Notes under the pieces: generated by a model
The model's database searches: none
Told to the model about the DNA's origin: nothing
What the model saw: the letters and a program-made list of their open reading frames with translations, nothing else
Source of the DNA: Actinomycetes bacterium
GTDB taxonomy: Bacteria > Actinomycetota > Acidimicrobiia > Acidimicrobiales > RAAP-2
Length of the DNA stretch: 64,000 bases
Reading direction: 5' to 3'
NCBI GenBank assembly: GCA_021791895.1
Contig: JAJYVS010000009.1
Coordinates: forward strand, 1-64,000
In this document: one piece after another, positions 1 to 8,312 of the stretch
Numbering within the stretch: the first letter of the stretch is position 1
How the letters are laid out: each line of letters starts with the position of its first letter
Translations under genes and position numbers: made by a program

Positions 1-1004
1 TCCTCCTTGCGGCCGACGGAGAAAGCCCCGGCGCGCTGCCATCGCAGGGTCCGGGCGAATGCCTCGGCCGCCCCGAGGCTGGTGTAGCGGTACTCGAACC
101 CGGTGGCCGTGAAGGCGCCGGTGTCCATGCCCCGGCCGTAGCGCAGGAGGGTGACCAGCTCCGGTGGGAGATCGAAGAGCCGCATCGTGCGGGCCGGCGC
201 GCTGAGCAGCCTCACCTGCCAGGGCAACAGGGGCACGAGGCGGGTGCCGCAGATGGCGGCGACCTCGGAGAGGGGGAGGCGACCGGCCCCGCCGACGTTG
301 AAGGTGCCCCGAAGTCTCGAACTGAGCGCGTGCACCAGGGCCCGAACCACGTCGTCCTGTTCGACGAACTGGAGCAGGGGGTCGTAGCCGAAGAGGGACG
401 GGCAGAACGCCCGGGCGAGGTTGCGCGAAAGCGGGGCGCGCAGGTCCGAGCCGAGCACGTTGGCGAAGCGGAGCACCGCCACCGCCACCTTGGGGTTGTC
501 GCGGGCGAAGTCGCCGACCAACGCCTCGGCGTCGACCAACGACCGCTCGACCGGGGTGGTGGGCGGACCCGACCTCGCGCAGGACTCCTGGAAGGCGTAG
601 GGGTCCTTCGAGCTCGCCCCGTAGACGAGACCGGAGGACTTGACCACGAGGGTGCGAACGGTGGATCGGCGCGTCCCTGCCGCGGCTAGCAGGTTCATCG
701 TGCCGATGACGTTGACCTCGTGGAGGCGAGCGGGGGACCCGAGCGTCGAGTCGACGATGAGCCCGGTGTGCACGATGGTGTCGGCGCCGACGGCATCGAC
801 GATCCGGTCGAGGGTCGAGAAGCTCGGATCGCTGACCTGGACGAAGTCGGTGCCCTCGAATGGGATCGACGGGGCCCTGGCGCCGATGGCGACGATCACC
901 TCGGCGTCCCTTGCGGACTCGAGGGCCCGGGCGACCCGGCCGCCCCAGAAGGTGTCGGCGCCGGTGACGAGGACCCGACGGGGCTTTTCAGCCGAACCAG
1001 GCAC
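1..1004 (-). CDS. NAD(P)-dependent epimerase/dehydratase-like protein, partial (3' end outside window)
   Basis: Extended short-chain dehydrogenase fold, probably a sugar-nucleotide or lipid-linked epimerase relative. The GTG start at 1004 overlaps the stop of the upstream acyltransferase gene, so the two are co-transcribed. No stop is reached before base 1, so the C-terminus is missing. The N-terminal Rossmann turn reads VLVTGADTFWGG, without the usual middle glycine. The NVIGTMNLL and FNVGG segments are typical of the family. The catalytic Tyr-x-x-x-Lys pair is not visible where expected after SSGLVYG; the equivalent stretch is TPVERSLVDAEALV. It may therefore be a binding or non-catalytic member. 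Mycobacteria pair a galE-like gene with a PlsC-like gene in the same way (Rv0501/Rv0502). Family call is firm; substrate unknown. Confidence 0.8.
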   Translation of the reverse strand, partial: MPGSAEKPRRVLVTGADTFWGGRVARALESARDAEVIVAIGARAPSIPFEGTDFVQVSDPSFSTLDRIVDAVGADTIVHTGLIVDSTLGSPARLHEVNVIGTMNLLAAAGTRRSTVRTLVVKSSGLVYGASSKDPYAFQESCARSGPPTTPVERSLVDAEALVGDFARDNPKVAVAVLRFANVLGSDLRAPLSRNLARAFCPSLFGYDPLLQFVEQDDVVRALVHALSSRLRGTFNVGGAGRLPLSEVAAICGTRLVPLLPWQVRLLSAPARTMRLFDLPPELVTLLRYGRGMDTGAFTATGFEYRYTSLGAAEAFARTLRWQRAGAFSVGRKE

Positions 1005-1878
1005 TCCGGCGCTCCGCGAGCATGTCGTAGAGGGTCTGCTGGAGGTCGGCCCGGATCCGTTCTGCCCCCTCCATCACGGCCGAACGCGGGTAATGGTCGA
1101 GATCGGGGGTCACGTCGAAGGTGATCGGGTCGAGCACCCGCAGTTTGAACTTCGCGGGGAGCGGGAAGAGGAACCCGAGAGGGCCCAAGGCCATCATGTT
1201 CGCCGTCACGGGAAAGTACGGCACGCGCAGGAGTCGGCTGAGGGCGGGGACCCGGAACAGCATCGGCATGACCTCCTCGCTCCCGATCACCGCGATCGGG
1301 ATGACCGGGACCCCGGCCCGCATGGCGATCTCCACGAATCCTCCCCGCCCGAACCGGCGGAGGTGGTAGCGCTCGGCGAAGCGCTTGGACGGGCCCTTCG
1401 AACCCTCGGGGAAGACCAACGCCAGCTGGCCCTGTTGATTCAGGAGCCGGTAGGCGTTGTCGGGGTTGGCCACGACGCCTCCGCTCCGTGACCACAGGGT
1501 GCCCACGACCGGGACGGTCCGAAAGAAGTAGTCGGCCATCCCGTAGACCGGCCTGCCCAGCTCGGTCTCGATCCCGTGCATGATCACCGGGGCGTCCTGG
1601 GGGAGCGCGCCGGCGTGATTGGCGACGAGCAGTGCGCCGCCGGTCGAGGGGATCTTGTCCAGGCCCTCCCACTCCGTCCGGAACCAGACCCGGTAGATCG
1701 GGTCGTAGAGCGTTCGGGCCAGCTGGCGGATCCGCTCGGATCGGCCCCACTCGTCGACATCGGACCGGCGGGGCGGGTCGGGGACCGTTGCCGACGTCAC
1801 CCAGTCCTTGCCGTTGGTCGCAGCCGGAGTCAGGCGCTCGCCCTTCACCGGGGCCTTGTGCTTGGGCACCCACTCCAT
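988..1878 (-). CDS. Lysophospholipid acyltransferase family protein (PlsC-like)
   Basis: Predicted 296-aa 1-acyl-glycerol-phosphate-type acyltransferase, moving an acyl chain onto a lysolipid at the membrane. The acyltransferase box begins at NHAG (about residue 87) and continues ALPQD, a longer spacing than classical HX4D but typical of the actinobacterial branch. The block III-like FPEGSKG is at about 156, and PVIPIAVIGSEE at about 191 is the block IV equivalent. The first 45 residues are polar with no signal peptide. It overlaps the downstream epimerase-like gene, matching the mycobacterial Rv0502-Rv0501 arrangement. No good Shine-Dalgarno precedes the ATG, which may be read from a leaderless or short-leader transcript. 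Acyl acceptor unknown. Confidence 0.85.
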   Translation of the reverse strand: MEWVPKHKAPVKGERLTPAATNGKDWVTSATVPDPPRRSDVDEWGRSERIRQLARTLYDPIYRVWFRTEWEGLDKIPSTGGALLVANHAGALPQDAPVIMHGIETELGRPVYGMADYFFRTVPVVGTLWSRSGGVVANPDNAYRLLNQQGQLALVFPEGSKGPSKRFAERYHLRRFGRGGFVEIAMRAGVPVIPIAVIGSEEVMPMLFRVPALSRLLRVPYFPVTANMMALGPLGFLFPLPAKFKLRVLDPITFDVTPDLDHYPRSAVMEGAERIRADLQQTLYDMLAERRSAWFG

Positions 1879-1921
1879 CGTACCGAGGCCCGGAGCGGCG
1901 GTTCCCCGGCCCGACGCGTGC

Positions 1922-3136
1922 TCAGGGGCGCCCCGCCGCCACCAACCCGTCGGTGAACAGGGGCGAGTACGACACCGTCGTCCCGGTGTAGGGGGCTTGG
2001 ATAACGGTCAGGGGGCCGTAGGGGCCGGAACCGACATACATGACCACGTGGTCGATCTGCTTGTCGTTGTCGAGGTTGTAATAGAAGAGCAGGTCGCCTG
2101 GCTGGAGCTGTGCCAGTGGGACGTGGGGGACGGTGGCCGCCTGTTCCGCGGCGACCCGGGGGATCGAGACCCCGGCCTGGGCCCACGACCACTGGGTCAG
2201 ACCCGAGCAGTCGAAGCCGATCCCGGGCGTCTCGCCACCCCACAGGTAGGGGACCCCGAGCTGGGATTCGGCGGCGACCAGCGCGATGGCTCCGGGGCCC
2301 GGAACCGACGCGGCCTCCGAGACGGTCGGGGCGCCCCCCTCGGTCGCGGCGGTGTTGGCGGCGGTCACGGCGTCGAGGGCCCCCGGGTCTCCGAGGGCCA
2401 CCGCCACGCTCGCGTCCTGGGTGGCGTTCTTCGCCGCCAAGCTGGCATCGCTCGGGTGCGAGGCGGCGTATGCCGCCTCGGCCCCGGCCTGCTGCTCGGC
2501 GTACTGGGCGACCTCGGTCGCCAAGGTGCCGCGGACCTCCTCGAAGGTGGCCTGGGTCACGGCCGCCGCTTGCTCGTTGGCGACCTGGAGGGCGTGGACC
2601 TGGCTCAGTGCGTTGGCCGCCTGCTGCTCCTGGCTCTGCTCCAGCTCCGTGGTCAGCGTCAGGTGACTCTCCTGGGTGTCGAGGGCATCGGCGACGGCGG
2701 TGATGTTGCCGACCACCACGTTCTGGTACTGGTTCCGGGCGACCGAGTCGGTCGGGGGGGTGGCGAAGGCCGAGTCGATGCGGGTGGCCGGCTCGTCGTA
2801 GACGTAGGCGTCGACGGCATCGCGGGCAAGTTGTCGCCGGGTCACCTCCATTGCACGCCGGGTTCGGGCCAGCTCGTCTCGGGTGTGGGCCAGCTGAGCC
2901 TGGAGCTGGGCGAGCTGCGCCTGGGCAACCACGTACGCCACGTCCAAGGCCGCGCTGTGCTGCTGTTCGTTCGAGATGGTGATCTCGAGCATGGCGATAT
3001 CTGCCTGGCTCGTGGCGATCTGGCTCTGGGTGGTATCCGCGCTGGCAGAGGGGGAGGGGAGCAGCGGGACGACGGCCGAGCTCACGAGGACGAGAGACAG
3101 GCCGCGACAAACAATCCGACACTTGGCCGAAGCCAT
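1922..3136 (-). CDS. Secreted NlpC/P60 peptidoglycan endopeptidase with coiled coil
   Basis: Exported 404-aa cell-wall hydrolase. Residues 1-33 form a signal peptide ending near ASA-DTT. Residues about 36-215 are Gln/Ala-rich and predicted coiled coil, as in RipA/CwlO-type hydrolases. An Ala-rich linker follows. The NlpC/P60 domain spans about 283-404, with the catalytic Cys in FDCSGLTQW (Cys310) and His in IDHVVMYVG (His363). The family cleaves D-gamma-glutamyl-mesodiaminopimelate bonds and the coiled coil usually controls access to the septum. It is transcribed away from the adjacent tRNA and lies 43 bases upstream of the PlsC gene. Likely role: daughter-cell separation. Confidence 0.9.
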   Translation of the reverse strand: MASAKCRIVCRGLSLVLVSSAVVPLLPSPSASADTTQSQIATSQADIAMLEITISNEQQHSAALDVAYVVAQAQLAQLQAQLAHTRDELARTRRAMEVTRRQLARDAVDAYVYDEPATRIDSAFATPPTDSVARNQYQNVVVGNITAVADALDTQESHLTLTTELEQSQEQQAANALSQVHALQVANEQAAAVTQATFEEVRGTLATEVAQYAEQQAGAEAAYAASHPSDASLAAKNATQDASVAVALGDPGALDAVTAANTAATEGGAPTVSEAASVPGPGAIALVAAESQLGVPYLWGGETPGIGFDCSGLTQWSWAQAGVSIPRVAAEQAATVPHVPLAQLQPGDLLFYYNLDNDKQIDHVVMYVGSGPYGPLTVIQAPYTGTTVSYSPLFTDGLVAAGRP

Positions 3137-3209
3137 CGGAGCAGACTATTGAGGGAGGTGGTCGCAGGCGGGGATCCCCGGGAGCCCCGACGAGCCGATC
3201 CGTCCGCTC

Positions 3210-3283
3210 GGGGGCGTAGCCCAATAGGCAGAGGCAGGGCGCTTAAACCGCCCCAAGTGAGGGTTCGAATCCCTTCGCCCCCA
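3210..3283 (+). tRNA. tRNA with UAA anticodon (Leu, UUA codon) but short variable loop
   Basis: Complete cloverleaf of 74 nt. The 7-bp acceptor stem is GGGGGCG (3210-3216) with CGCCCCC (3276-3282), discriminator A at 3283 and no encoded CCA. The D stem is GCC/GGC. The anticodon stem is GGGCG/CGCCC with loop CTTAAAC, giving anticodon UAA. The T arm is GAGGG-TTCGAAT-CCCTT. The variable loop is only about five bases (CAAGT). Bacterial tRNA-Leu species normally have a long class II variable arm, so the class I shape with a Leu anticodon is odd. A T-rich run (CTTTTTG) directly follows and may help termination. The fold is clear; the amino acid charged is inferred from the anticodon only. Confidence 0.85.
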
Positions 3284-3397
3284 CTTTTTGAGGCCCTCGT
3301 GGGCGCGATCACAGGTGCCGACCCGCAATGGTCGTCATCTGACCGCAGCCGATCGCCAGTCTCGCGACCTCGGTCGTGCCGTTGTCGTGCCCGGCGG

Positions 3398-4606
3398 TCA
3401 CGGCGTTGGGGGGTCGGTCCCGCCCTCCAGCAACCGCCTCACCTCGCTCGCCCCCGACGCCCGTGCCAGCGCGCTCACGACATCGCCGGGCTCGAGGACG
3501 GTCGCCCCCTCGGGGAACAGCAGGCTGCCGCCGCGTTCCATGGTGACCACGATCGTGCCGGCCGGGAGGCCGGCGTCGCGGATGGAGTGGCCGGCCGCCT
3601 GTGCCTCCGGGGAGACCTTCGCCTCCACCACCGTCGTGCCCTCGGAAACCCTGGACATCAGCCCAAGACTGGACGCGAGCGCCTTCCGGTAGCCGCGGAC
3701 GATGTCGCCCAGGGTGACGATGCCGACTACATGCTGGCCGGAGTCGATCACCGGGGCCCACCGGGCCGGGACTTCCCCGAGCGACTCCAGCGCGACGTCG
3801 AGCGCGGCGGCCTGCTGGACTGCGCCGGAGGTCGGGTCGTTGACGGCGTCGACGGGTGCGTCCGGGTTGGCGCCCGCCAACGCCTCGGCGCGCACGACCC
3901 CCGCGGACACCGAGTCTGCCCCCACCAAGGGCGCGCCCGGCAGGCGGCACGCCCTTAGCTGCCGACGTGCCGCGTCGACAGAGGTCCCGGCATGGAGCAG
4001 GAGCGTCGGAGGCCGCATGACCTCTGCGGTCCGTAGGCCGGCGAGAAGCGGCATGCCGAGTTGGAGGCGGTGGGCGGGCGAGTCCAGCCGGGTGCGCTTC
4101 TGACTGCGGTAGATCGTGGCATCGCCGCGACGCACGATGAGCGTCGCGATGCCGACCGCCAGCATCGCGGGGGCCAGCGACTGCAGCGACCCGGTCATCT
4201 CGGCCACCATGAGCATGATCGCGAGCGGCGCCCGGGCGATGCTCCCGAAGCAGGCCATCATGCCGATGACCACGAACGGTGCTGGGCCGTGCGGCACGGC
4301 CGGAGCGATCGGTTCGAGGAGGCGCCACACGGCTGCACCGGTGAACGCGCCGATGACCATGCCCGGCCCGAAGATCCCGCCGGAGCCACCCGATCCGATC
4401 GAGAAGCCGGTTGCCACGATCCGGGCCAAGGGAAGGGCGAGCACGACCAGAAGCGGCAGGTGCAGGAGCCGGGTGCGGGCGAAGGACTCCTGCACCCAGC
4501 CGTAGCCGGTGCCGAGCACCTCGGGCAGCCCGATACCGATGAGGCCGACCAGCACGGCGCCCATCGCCGGCTTGAAGGCTCGGGCCGTCGGCAGGCGCTT
4601 CCAGGG
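3398..4606 (-). pseudogene. 5'-truncated ClC chloride channel/antiporter with CBS and TrkA-C-like tail
   Basis: The C-terminal half of a ClC-type anion channel. Visible parts are the GLPEVLGTGYG segment, the selectivity motif GSGGIFGP with its following helices, a CBS pair (about residues 170-290 from Met 4564) and a TrkA-C-like end (AAGHSIRDAGLPAGTIVV to the C-terminus). ClC homology continues upstream of the ATG at 4564 through WKRLP (to about 4606) and then stops. The first half of the membrane domain, carrying the GSGIP and GREGP signatures, is absent. The upstream DNA in that frame reaches a stop near 4660 with no ClC similarity. It therefore looks like a deletion remnant, unless a shortened protein is made from 4564. 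Confidence 0.7.
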
Positions 4607-4808
4607 AATCGCGACAACGCAGTCTGGAATTCTATGCCCCTCGAGGCATCGGGGCCGTGACGGTGATCACCTCTCGCGGTCGAGCAGCCCCATGCCGCGG
4701 TGCGCAACACGCCGTCAAGCTTGGCGACGAGCCGTCGTCGTCTGGCCACCGAGGCCGGCGACACGGCCGCCCAAATCAGGGGATTGGATCGGACAGCCCC
4801 GGTCGCGT

Positions 4809-5459
4809 TCAGCGCTGCGGCGCGACGAGACAACGGATCAGTGCGTCGCGCAGCCAGTCGACGTATTGGGTCGCGTCCCATTGGAGCACTGTCCGGAGAA
4901 GCAAGAAGACGTCGATGCTGCCGACTGCCCACGCCGTGTCTGCGCTTCGATCGTGACCGAAGCGCAGGTGTCGTTCGGGAACCATACGGGCTAGGGTCCG
5001 GAAGGTCTCGTGGCGTCGACGATGGGCGGCGACGAGATTGGCGGCCGCCTTCGGGTCGACGGCGGCGGCCTCGCGGTAGGTGATCCAGACGGGCGCGAGC
5101 CGTTCCATCGTTGCCGCGATCAAGCCGGCGAACATCTCGATCTGCCGCACCGGGTCGGCCTCCGCAGCGATGGCGGCATACGCAGGCCGGTCGACGAGCA
5201 TGATGTCTTCGCTGTCGCCTGCCACCGCGAGGTCCGTGACCAGGTGGAGAAGATCGGCCTTGCTCTGTCCGGCCGTATAGACCGATTGCAGGGCGACGCC
5301 CGCCTCTCCGGCGATGTCGGTCATCGTCGTGGCGACGTAGCCACGCTCGAGAAATAGCTTGCGGGCGGCGTCGGCCACGCGCCGCCGGGTCTCGGCGCGC
5401 TCCTCCGCGGCGCGCTCGCGGCGTCGGCGGGCATCGTACGGGCGTTTCGGTTGGACCAT
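4809..5459 (-). CDS. TetR/AcrR family transcriptional regulator
   Basis: 216-aa repressor. The N-terminal helix-turn-helix lies at about residues 25-70 (ARKLFLERGYVATTMTDIAGEAGV), followed by a variable all-helical ligand domain. The start follows a strongly basic leader (PYDARRRRERAAEERAE). It is divergent from the cupin/DinB/VOC operon across about 70 bp, which hold a good promoter and a perfect palindrome. It therefore most likely represses that operon and possibly itself. Ligand unknown. Confidence 0.9.
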   Translation of the reverse strand: MVQPKRPYDARRRRERAAEERAETRRRVADAARKLFLERGYVATTMTDIAGEAGVALQSVYTAGQSKADLLHLVTDLAVAGDSEDIMLVDRPAYAAIAAEADPVRQIEMFAGLIAATMERLAPVWITYREAAAVDPKAAANLVAAHRRRHETFRTLARMVPERHLRFGHDRSADTAWAVGSIDVFLLLRTVLQWDATQYVDWLRDALIRCLVAPQR

Positions 5460-5463
5460 GGGC

Positions 5464-5502
5464 TTGACATTAGATCCTGAGTCTTGTTAGAATTACATTC
5501 TA
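5464..5502 (+). promoter_or_regulatory. Promoter with overlapping TetR-type operator
   Basis: TTGACA at 5464-5469 and TAGAAT at 5488-5493, spacing 18 bp, facing the cupin operon. TAGAAT is also the left arm of a perfect inverted repeat TAGAAT-TAC-ATTCTA (5488-5502). A bound repressor would cover the -10 element. The TetR gene starts at 5459 on the other strand. Confidence 0.65.
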
Positions 5503-5528
5503 CCCTAAACTTGGACCAAGGGGGGACC

Positions 5529-5966
5529 ATGCAGACCACCACCGGCACCACCATCTCCCTCGGCGGGATCGACGTCCGATTCCTCGTCGAGGCGCACGAT
5601 TCCGACGGCGCCGCCACCGTCTTCGAGTGCGTGGTCCAAGGCGGAGCCCAGGTCCCCCCGCCCCACAGCCATGACGCGTTCGACGAGACCGTGTACGGAC
5701 TCGAAGGCGTCCTCACCTTCACCATCGACGGCCACCCGCGCGAGATCGCCGCCGGCGACTCCGTCTGCATCCGACGCGGCCAAGTCCACCAGTTCGTCAA
5801 CGCCGGCACCGTCAGCGCCACCTTCCTCTCGGTGGCCACTCCGGGCGTGTTCGGACCGAGCTACTTCACCGACATCCGCGACGTCCTGACCGCGGCTGCC
5901 GGCGGACCGCCCGACGTTGCCGCTCTCCTCGACGTCATGCGCCGTCACGGCCTCACTCCCGCCTAG
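5529..5966 (+). CDS. Small cupin-domain protein
   Basis: 145-aa single-domain cupin. Motif 1 includes PPPHSHDAFDETVYGLEG (His pair and Glu for metal). Motif 2 is near GDSVCIRRGQVHQF (His). The ATG at 5529 is chosen because AAGGGGGG lies just upstream; an alternative start at 5484 would begin inside the promoter. It is first in a TetR-controlled operon with a DinB-like and a VOC protein. Reaction unknown; the set suggests handling of a small reactive or aromatic compound. Confidence 0.85.
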   Translation: MQTTTGTTISLGGIDVRFLVEAHDSDGAATVFECVVQGGAQVPPPHSHDAFDETVYGLEGVLTFTIDGHPREIAAGDSVCIRRGQVHQFVNAGTVSATFLSVATPGVFGPSYFTDIRDVLTAAAGGPPDVAALLDVMRRHGLTPA

Positions 5967-6001
5967 CAAGCCAGACGCGAGCGAAAGAAGAGGCGAACCC
6001 C

Positions 6002-6571
6002 ATGACCGCACTCATCGACGCGCTCGACGATGCCTACCAGCACTGCGCGAAGGTCGTCGTCGGCATCGACGAGACGCAGCTGGCATTACCCACCCCCTGC
6101 AGCCAGTGGGACATTCGGGCAACGATCGATCACCTGGTCGGCGCGACCTGGATGTTCACCCTCGTGAACCAGGGTCAGGCGGTCGGCGAGGACGCGGCCC
6201 GCATCGCGGACCGAGACCGGATCGTCGCCCTGAGAGACGCGGCCGCGGCGAACACTGCGTCATGGCGGATCCCCGGGGCGTTCGACGGCCAGCGCACCTA
6301 TCCGTTCGGCTCGTTCCCCGCCGACGCGGCAGCGATGATGAACCTGTCCGAAGTGGTCGTCCACACCTGGGACGTCGCCAGCGGCCTCGGGGTCGACGCG
6401 ACGATCAACCCGGTCCTCGCGGCGATGCTCGAGGAGTTCTACCGCCCGATCTCCCTCGACCTCTATCGCGCCCACGGGGCGTTCGGCGCCGAAGTGCCGA
6501 TCGATCCGAGTGCCGCGCCTGGCGATCGCCTGCTTGCCAAACTCGGCCGACAGCCCAGGAGGCCGTCATGA
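6002..6571 (+). CDS. TIGR03086/DinB-like (mycothiol maleylpyruvate isomerase N-terminal type) protein
   Basis: 189-aa four-helix-bundle protein. The N-terminal PCSQWDIRATIDHLVGATW carries the first metal His of the family, and SEVVVHTWDVASGLG carries the later His. Relatives are mycothiol- or bacillithiol-dependent transferases, or uncharacterised TIGR03086 proteins. The stop overlaps the next ATG, so it is translationally coupled to the VOC gene. It contains a rare TTA codon at 6086-6088. Exact activity unknown. Confidence 0.8.
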   Translation: MTALIDALDDAYQHCAKVVVGIDETQLALPTPCSQWDIRATIDHLVGATWMFTLVNQGQAVGEDAARIADRDRIVALRDAAAANTASWRIPGAFDGQRTYPFGSFPADAAAMMNLSEVVVHTWDVASGLGVDATINPVLAAMLEEFYRPISLDLYRAHGAFGAEVPIDPSAAPGDRLLAKLGRQPRRPS

Positions 6572-6972
6572 AGATCCAGGAACTCGGTCATGTCGTCGTC
6601 AAAGTGCGCGACGCGCAGCGCGCCGAGCACTTCTACGCAGAGACGCTGGGGATCCCCGTCGCCGGCCGATCGGCCCACCCCGTACCCATGGTGTTCTTCA
6701 CGCTCGGTCACCATCACGACTTCGCAGTCATGGAGCTCGGCAAGAACGGACCCTCTCCCGATCGCCATGCCGCCGGCCTCGGCCACGTCGCGTTCAAAGT
6801 TGGCGACTCCCTCGACGAGTTCGACGCCACGAAGAGCGAGCTCGAAGCTGCCGGCGTCGTCATCCTGTTCGAGCTCCACCACGCCCACACCAAGGGAATG
6901 CACGTGCACGATCCGGACGCGAACGAAGTCGAGCTGTTCGTCGACATCGCACCTGAGCCAGCCCAAGGCTGA
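6568..6972 (+). CDS. VOC (glyoxalase/bleomycin-resistance fold) family protein
   Basis: 134-aa vicinal-oxygen-chelate protein with two beta-alpha-beta-beta-beta repeats. Candidate metal ligands are His in ELGHVVVKV, His in GLGHVAFKV and Glu in NEVELFVDI. Last gene of the cupin/DinB-like/VOC operon; ATG overlaps the previous TGA. Could be a glyoxalase-like isomerase, an extradiol-type dioxygenase relative or a binding protein. A thiol-dependent partner next door favours detoxification. Confidence 0.85.
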   Translation: MKIQELGHVVVKVRDAQRAEHFYAETLGIPVAGRSAHPVPMVFFTLGHHHDFAVMELGKNGPSPDRHAAGLGHVAFKVGDSLDEFDATKSELEAAGVVILFELHHAHTKGMHVHDPDANEVELFVDIAPEPAQG

Positions 6973-7229
6973 CGCCGTCAGTGTTCGCACCCCTCTTGAT
7001 GAGATGTGAGATGGCGAATTGAGCCAGGCGGCTCCGCAACCAGCTTCGCCGCCTCTCACGACGCCTGGGAGCGGATCACCGAGCCTCACGGAGACGAGGC
7101 GAGGACGGGCGATCGCCGCGATTCCTCCACTGCCGCTTCGTCGTACCGCATCGCCATGTACCTCCACCGGCCAGTCTGGTCAGGGGTGCGCAGGGCCAGG
7201 CGGGTCCTTGGTCAACCGCGCACCAGAAC

Positions 7230-7893
7230 CTAGCGACGGTCGGAGGCGTGGGCTCTCGCCGCCGCCCACACGTTCTCGGGCACGGGGCGTGGCGATCCGA
7301 CGAGACGGAGCGCCGCGAGTGCGCGAATGACCCAGAAGCGTCGGCCGTCGCGAACCGCCGGCTGCCGAAGCGGTGGGCAACGGAGTTCACCGAGAAGGTG
7401 GCGTGGTAGAGAAGCGTGGTCGATAGAAAGAAGCCCCCGACCAGCATCTGCGGTCCCGAGGTGTGCAGTCCCGGGTACAGCCTTCCGAGCGTCGCTGCCG
7501 TCCAAACGCGGTGAGAATCGGGGCGACATGGTGGTCGTGGTCGACGAAGCGCAACTCGGGGACGCGGGCGAGGTCCTCCACCTTTCGCGGCGGCGCGATC
7601 GGCGGACGGAACAGCCATCCCGCATGGCTCTGCAAGAAGCCGTCGACGACCCGGCGAATGAGGATCTCCGGGCCGGTCCGTGAAGCGGTGCTGCACGCGG
7701 TGGGTGCCCGCCCACCAAGCGGGCCCCGCTGTGCGGCGCTGGCACCGAGGATCGCTTCTGCGAGCTGGAACGGCCGCGCCTTCTTGAAGGCTCGGTGGGA
7801 GGAACCGCGATGGTAGAAGACGGTGATCCCGATCAGCCGGGTCACGTAGGGCACGGCCGCGCCGCACGGCGCCGCCCAACTCCACCCGACCAC
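7230..7893 (-). pseudogene. Decayed acyl-CoA/fatty acid desaturase (delta-9 type)
   Basis: Membrane desaturase signatures are scattered over all three minus-strand frames. One frame gives [28 protein letters not shown] (first His box) and [18 protein letters not shown] second gives [18 protein letters not shown] (second His box). The first frame returns with [12 protein letters not shown] and [19 protein letters not shown]. The second returns with [27 protein letters not shown]. At least three frameshifts are therefore present. The first box has lost residues (HRGSSH where HRYFSH is usual). The third box, HNNHH, is not found and the far 5' end is missing. It cannot encode a working enzyme. 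Confidence 0.8.
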
Positions 7894-7939
7894 AGGCAGA
7901 ACCCGCCGACCGAAGGTCCGGTAGACGGGTTCTGCCCGT
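7892..7939. repeat. Inverted repeat at the 5' edge of the desaturase pseudogene
   Basis: ACAGGCAGAACCCG (7892-7905) is repeated in inverted form as CGGGTTCTGCCCGT (7926-7939), 13 of 14 bases matching, with a 20-bp loop. It sits exactly where recognisable desaturase coding sequence ends. It may be a hairpin terminator or a trace of the event that truncated the gene. No T-run is present. Confidence 0.5.
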
Positions 7940-8312
7940 TCCGCTCTCTAAACGGGTCTAGGCCACGTGGGTTGAGCTTTAGCAGCACCGATCGTGGTCC
8001 TCGGCAGCCCTCCGGGCCAAGCGGGTCATAGCGATCCAGCGAGAGCAGCGAGTATCTTCAAGTCGCTCGGGTTCGAATAGCGACAACTCAGGCCCACGAG
8101 CAGGCCTGGACCCGTTCATCGGACCACGGTTAGGGCTGCTTCGACGACGGAGCCCCGCCCAGGGCGCCACAGGCGGAGTCCGTCAGTTCTCACGTCCGGC
8201 CAACTCGAGGAGCCGGCACATCACCAGTCTGCTGGGGCCGATCGGACCGAGAACACGCACCTGTTGGGTCAACCGAAACCCACCTCGACGAGCGTCGGCA
8301 AGCGCGGTCGAG
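7940..8312. other. Intergenic, no gene supported
   Basis: About 370 bp between the desaturase remnant and the lipase end. Only short open frames without recognisable domains or ribosome binding sites are present. Base composition is slightly less GC-rich than the flanks. I see no RNA gene or repeat here. Confidence 0.5.

Noticed and set aside
4258-4932. Alternative minus-strand frame reaching upstream of the ClC remnant
   Set aside because: Checked for the missing ClC N-terminal half; none of its sequence matches ClC motifs.
7940-8312. Possible small genes between desaturase remnant and lipase
   Set aside because: Open frames below 65 codons with no start context or motifs.
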